Below are positions 32,287 through 36,742 of a stretch of 36,742 nt of DNA, piece by piece. The notes under the pieces were generated by a model. It made no database searches. It was not told where the DNA came from and saw nothing but the letters and a program-made list of their open reading frames with translations. Source of the DNA: Lichtheimia corymbifera B2541 (taxonomy: Eukaryota; Mucoromycota; Mucoromycetes; Mucorales; Lichtheimiaceae); contig JNEU01000594.1 in NCBI GenBank assembly GCA_000697475.1, positions 1-36,742 on the forward strand, in the 5' to 3' direction. Position 1 is the first letter of the stretch. Each line of letters starts with the position of its first letter. The position numbers and the translations under genes were made by a program.

Positions 32287-35200
32287 TCATGAGCACACCG
32301 TGTTGTATTCATCCATCAAGGCACGATCTTCCTCCAACATTTGTTGCTGTTGTTGCATGATGTTTTCGGGTTGGATAATCATCGCGTCCATTTTGTGCAT
32401 TAACTCTTCCATATCACGTTCATACGAATTGCCTGCCAATGCCATTTCGGTTTTTTGCAACTTGGCTTCGAGCTTGCTGATAGTAGCATTGAAGGATTCC
32501 AAGTCGTGCTCGGCTTTACCCAACACAGCTGCCACCATGTCGGAATTCTTTTGTTGAAAGTGTGTATCAAAGTCAACCTCAAACTTGATCATTTCATCTT
32601 CCACGCGTTGCTTTTGCTTGGCCAATTGTCGATCCAAATCAGAAACACGACGCATCAATACAGCATGCTTGCGAGACACCACCGAGTTGGATGCTTGTAA
32701 CGCACCAATCTTTTCAATGGCCACATCCAATCGCTCCGATTGTGCCGAATATTGATCGTGTAACATGATGTATTTGCCTGTCATATCCATATTGTTGGTG
32801 CTGGTGGATGATGATGTGGGTGAGGATGCAGCTGGAGGATCATGACTATTGGAAATGGCAAGACGCTCCACAGCTTCTTCATATTGACCCTGCTTTGCCA
32901 TTTGTTGTCGGAATTGACTCAATTCTTGCATGGCCATATCTTTATCAGTGAGCGCTTCATCCAATTCTTCTTGCAATCGCTGTATCCGTGCCTTTGCATT
33001 GGCTTCACGCTCCTCAGATTGAGTTTGTAAGGCAAACACGTTCTGCTGCAATCGTGAAATTTGCTGAATCAATGCTTTACGGTCTTCGGGCGATAAGCTC
33101 TTTTGTCCTCCAACAGCTGTTTCATCTGAAACGGATGAGCCTGCAAGGGTTGTAGTTGTTGATTGATCATCACCGCTATTGCTGGATCGTGAAGAACCAC
33201 CTGATTTGGTCTTATCCGCATCTTCCATCATAGCTGACAACTTGTGCTCGAGAGCATCGTATCGCTTGTTGAGATCATCCAATTCTAATTCCAATTGCTG
33301 CTTTTGAGCCTTGGCTTGGCGCAATTCTTTACGCATGTCCGTGCGTGCATCGTTGGCTTCAGCGAGTTGTCGTTCCAATTCTTGAATATGTCGCTCAGTA
33401 GTCTCATCCATCTCTTGGAATCGCATCACCTTGGTACGCAAGTCGCTCAATACATCTTCATCGTTGGCACGTTCTGCATCGGATTGGGCCATGCGTTGTT
33501 CAAGTTCACGAATATGAGCTTCATTGGCCTCTTCACGTTTCTTGAGTCGTTGAATGGTGAGTTGTTGTTCGTTGATAAGGTGTTCCTGATCCTCCATAAC
33601 AATTTCACATTGCTCAATCTTGCGTTGTTGCTCTTCGATTTGCACATCAGCATGGGTGATAGCTGCACGATCCATCGCATGTAGTGACTCTAAGTTTGAT
33701 AGTGCTTTCTCATATTCTTCAATCACTGGTTCCACAATTTGTTGAAATTTGTCACGCTCCACTTCTTGTGATCCTCCTTGTCGTAGCCGTTTGAGTTCCT
33801 CTTCCACAACGCGATTGCGTTCTCGAGTAACAGATGCTTCGCCATCCAACTCTTCCACTTGTCGCTGCAGGTCTGCAATAACCATCCTCTGTTCCTGATA
33901 TACTTGATCAAAATCATCCGTTGCCATCAATTCAGGAACACCATTGCCACCAGGTACAGGTGATGCCGCTGCTGGTGATGATAACTTGGAGGTAGCACTA
34001 CTACCACCGCCCGCTTTAAGCTCGTTTTTGAGATTGCTGACCATGGTACGCAAAAGTTCGATATTGTCGGTTGTCATCCATTCCTCAACTTCATTCTTTT
34101 CAACCTTGTTCTTGATATTCCGAGCACGGCTGGCATATTGTAACGTATTGAGCGTCTCGGGTAAGTTGTATTCGGCTGGACTGACACATGCAATCATCAA
34201 TGTTGTTGCGTTACCACCTAGCGAATCTTGTAGTAGACGTGTCAACTTGGAGTCGCGATAAGGAACATGCTGATTGCGTTTTCCAGGATCGCCAAGAACT
34301 GAAATGACATTGCCAAGTGCTAATAGACCACCATTGATATTGATGCCTTCTTTACGTCGATCACCTTCGGCAGCTGTACGTTTGAGCTATCAATGGCAGT
34401 TAGTATATGAAGCTAGATAGATATAGATACCGACAACTTTTACTTACACGTTCGCTACCAGCCAAATCGACAAAATGGAACTTGGATGTGGTAATAATCC
34501 ATTCACCATCCCCATCACCACTCGCTTTGCTGTTGCTAGTGCCACCTCGTTTCCCCCGTAGACTAGGTGACGGGCTTACAGGACGACTGTTACCACCGCC
34601 ATTTTTATCAGCCCAACGTTCTTGTCGCAAGGTGACTGATAGGATAGCGTGCGATCGAGATGACTTTTCATTCATATCGGTTGAACCCGTAGCTCTGTTC
34701 TGGGTGCCTTGTTCGAGATAGGATAAGACATCATCTGCACTGTGTACTGTCATTTCTCTCAATCCAGCCCAATAAATATGTCCTTTGGTATCTTCGCGAA
34801 TGGTGATGGGAGGTCGTTCATTGGGAGGCGCTGGGTTAAGTAGATCCACGAGCTCTTCATTGTAAATTTCAATAAAGGAGACTTTGACTGTATAGCGAAA
34901 TTTGCTTTGTTGACGCTGCTGAATGGATGAAGGAGCCATCATTAATCTCGAGCCACCTGGTGGACGCATACGACTTTGGGGTCTTGAGGCTGAAGAGCAT
35001 GATGAAGTAGGTGATGGTGAACGAGTATCATTTTGTTGAAGGATATCAAATAAGAGTGATACGGCTCGTGGCACAATGCCCTCGTGTTCCATGTCGTACG
35101 ATCCATGATGTTGTGCTGTTCCCATTGTATATGTCTTGCCAGATGACGTTTGACCCTATATGAATGATATTAGATCAATAATGCATCTATCTACCTTTTC

Positions 35201-35619
35201 CATATAATACATACATAAGCCAGAATAGTGACATTGTATCCTAAAATTGATATCGATGAGTTAAATGATATATATGATCCTTGCTTCTAACAACATACCA
35301 TCGACAAATTTGCGTACAAGTTTCTCGCCCACAGTAGCAAAGATCTCACTTTGAGTGCAGGATGGTTTAAAGACTTGATCAAAGTGAAACATCTTGTTCT
35401 GCGATACAATATGGACTGATCCATCCTGTGCACGGAGCACATCATTCTCTGAGAGGCTTGCAAACCGAGGCTGGGCACGATCTCGTTCCGTCAAAGGGCG
35501 TATACGAAGAGCTAATGGGGGAGAAAGATAAGAATGACAACACTCATCATCCAAGAGGGAATGAGTTTATACTTGCCAACTTGCACAGCTGCTGTTTGTG
35601 CTCGACCATCTTTTCTCAT
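32287..35619 (-). CDS. kinesin-4-like motor protein
   Basis: Plus-end microtubule motor of the KIF4/chromokinesin type. Five exons (35619-35577, 35511-35299, 35240-35215, 35155-34448, 34386-32287) give 1029 residues. Motor domain about 12-425: [14 protein letters not shown]-loop GQTSSGKT (95-102); switch I NEKSSRSH (256-263); switch II DLAGSE (324-329); [32 protein letters not shown]; and [20 protein letters not shown]. The [12 protein letters not shown] wording is typical of kinesin-4. Ser/Pro-rich insertions at about 135-178 and 276-315 enlarge surface loops. From about 430 to 1020 the protein is almost continuous coiled coil with short disordered gaps. It has no WD40 tail (unlike KIF21) and no Cys-rich C-terminus. 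Intron 1 fits only as GC-AG (GCAAGT donor at 35576), restoring the conserved VQVALRIRPL. Confidence 0.93.
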
Positions 35620-36013
35620 TGTGGCGTAGGATTTAACGAGTAAACATGAAAAGGAAGAGAGAGAGAGCGAGATAGAAAGAAGAAGCTGTGTGTACCACAG
35701 TCCAAAAGTGTTGCTCCGCCCCTGAGACGGGATGCCCTTAACCACCGGAGAATATTTTAACCTGGTGAAAATTGATTTTATGTACAAGTGAAGTTACTCC
35801 TGACAGCCTTCATGTGTATAATCACAAAAGAGAAAAGAAGCGCCATGTCAACAGTCAAGTCAATGATTTCGGTAGCTTGCAAATCATTGTTTTCGACATC
35901 GGTTGTAGCAGGTATGTAAACCAGGACAACTTGCATAAATCAGCGGGCCTTAATTTTCATGTCACTCCTATCACTGCTCTTTCCTCCCCTTACACAATCG
36001 ATCACTTTCCGTT
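35620..36013. other. intergenic, divergent promoter of kinesin and edge ORF
   Basis: About 390 nt. It includes a pyrimidine tract on the kinesin strand (CTCGCTCTCTCTCTC at about 35658-35672). On the plus strand it has a short open stretch from the ATG at 35845, ending at a GCAG/GTATGT donor-like site near 35910. That could be an alternative first exon of the edge gene; this is unproven. Confidence 0.4.
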
Positions 36014-36742
36014 ATGGAGCCAGACAATTCCAACAGAAGTATTGACCAATCGCAACGACCCACACTCTATTGGACACCAGAGACCGATTCATTTTTAAAG
36101 AAACTATCACAAAGCATTTGGTGCCCAACCCCAACTTCGACAAGTGAAACGGTACGAGTTGGTCGAGCGCCCTCTTGGTTCTCAATGGAGAAAATGACCC
36201 CACCAGCAACATCAAATCCACCGTCCTTTTCAATGACAACAACCGATCAGCAAATGACAGCGACTACGTCTACAGCTGTCACTCAATTCGTTGTTTATCC
36301 TCACAAAGAGCTTGTAACAACATGGCTACGATGGTTGGAGCTATGTCGTATCGCATACAACGTGTGCGTGAACTATCATCATCGACGAACATTTATCCAC
36401 AGCGACATGTCGCATGATCAACTCAACAGCAACGTCATCGGTTCGTCTTGGTACCAGAAAGGCGATGAAATGGATCAAGAAATATACACCGTCTTATCCA
36501 ACCACCATTACGAATACAGCAAAGATCTCCGGGATCTATACACCAAGTACAATTCATCCAGAGGACTCACGGTGTTGGCACTGCTACAACGAGTAGCGAA
36601 GATTGTATTATTGGCACAAGGCCATTCATTTGAACGGCTCGCTGAAATGGTGTCACGATCCGTTGAAGAGGGGAAACGTGCCATTGATAAGATGTATGGT
36701 GATGGAAAAAATATGAAATATCGGCTTTCTACGGTACGTGAT
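36014..36742 (+). CDS. N-terminal part of a possible Fanzor/TnpB-like protein
   Basis: Open for 243 codons from ATG to the right edge without a stop. Residues 1-90 are Ser/Thr/Pro-rich. Then VVYPHKELVTTWLRWLELCR (94-112 region) and RIAYN (112-116) resemble the conserved N-terminal helix of TnpB and eukaryotic Fanzor proteins (x-YPT-x-x-Q...L...R..YN). Helical segments follow (EYSKDLRDLY, LTVLALLQRVAKIVL). The last residues, MKYRLSTVRD (234-243), recall the (M/L)K(F/Y)RS-KD strand before the RuvC region in that family. The catalytic RuvC Asp/Glu residues and zinc ribbon would lie beyond the window, so the call is tentative. A GTACGT near the very end could be an intron donor. Fanzors are RNA-guided nucleases found in fungi, often on transposons. 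Confidence 0.5.
   Translation, partial: MEPDNSNRSIDQSQRPTLYWTPETDSFLKKLSQSIWCPTPTSTSETVRVGRAPSWFSMEKMTPPATSNPPSFSMTTTDQQMTATTSTAVTQFVVYPHKELVTTWLRWLELCRIAYNVCVNYHHRRTFIHSDMSHDQLNSNVIGSSWYQKGDEMDQEIYTVLSNHHYEYSKDLRDLYTKYNSSRGLTVLALLQRVAKIVLLAQGHSFERLAEMVSRSVEEGKRAIDKMYGDGKNMKYRLSTVRD

Overview
This window is nuclear DNA from a fungus, most likely an early-diverging filamentous one in Mucoromycota (Mucorales-like). The evidence is as follows: short GT-AG introns (about 50-90 nt) interrupt nearly every gene, including histone H3 and cytochrome c; the housekeeping genes are plainly fungal or opisthokont; the genome is compact with genes on both strands; and one end carries what may be a Fanzor/TnpB-like ORF. 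The genus cannot be fixed from the sequence alone. There are no bacterial operons, CRISPR arrays, rRNA genes or recognisable tRNAs.

Layout. 1-465 (-): 5' part of ribosomal protein uS15 (RPS13), running off the left edge. 1636-2202 (+): cytochrome c. 2418-3539 (-): R3HCC1-like protein. 3897-4938 (-): nuclear poly(A)-binding protein (PABPN1/Pab2 type). 5480-6856 (-): alcohol-acetyltransferase-like enzyme. 8389-9069 (+): ribosomal protein eS10. 10006-11547 (+): unrecognised Ser-rich coiled-coil protein. 12034-15491 (+): 14-exon proteasome subunit Rpn1. 15642-16332 (-): five-exon histone H3, tail-to-tail with Rpn1.

16.3-23.0 kb is a gene-poor, repeat-rich island. It holds two decayed copies of one unknown gene or element in opposite orientation (about 17.0-17.6 kb and 20.4-21.1 kb). 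Between them lie a 195-bp minisatellite of almost four units (18453-19211) and a run of degenerate direct repeats (19.54-20.2 kb). A 362-bp, almost entirely palindromic MITE-like element (21860-22221) belongs to the same repeat family. Next to the island is a four-exon gene (23046-24870) for an acidic protein with a possible PD-(D/E)XK nuclease core.

25566-26891 (-): mitochondrial succinyl-CoA ligase alpha subunit. 28162-29763 (+): DUF2235 (Tle1-like) alpha/beta hydrolase. 30316-31324 (-): secreted polysaccharide lyase resembling PL14. 32287-35619 (-): kinesin-4-like motor whose first intron appears to be GC-AG. 36014-36742 (+): N-terminal part of a possible Fanzor/TnpB-like RNA-guided nuclease, cut by the right edge.

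The genes do not form a pathway. Exon joins were worked out by hand from splice consensus, reading frame and family alignment. Every multi-exon model given here keeps an open frame from start to stop, or to the window edge.
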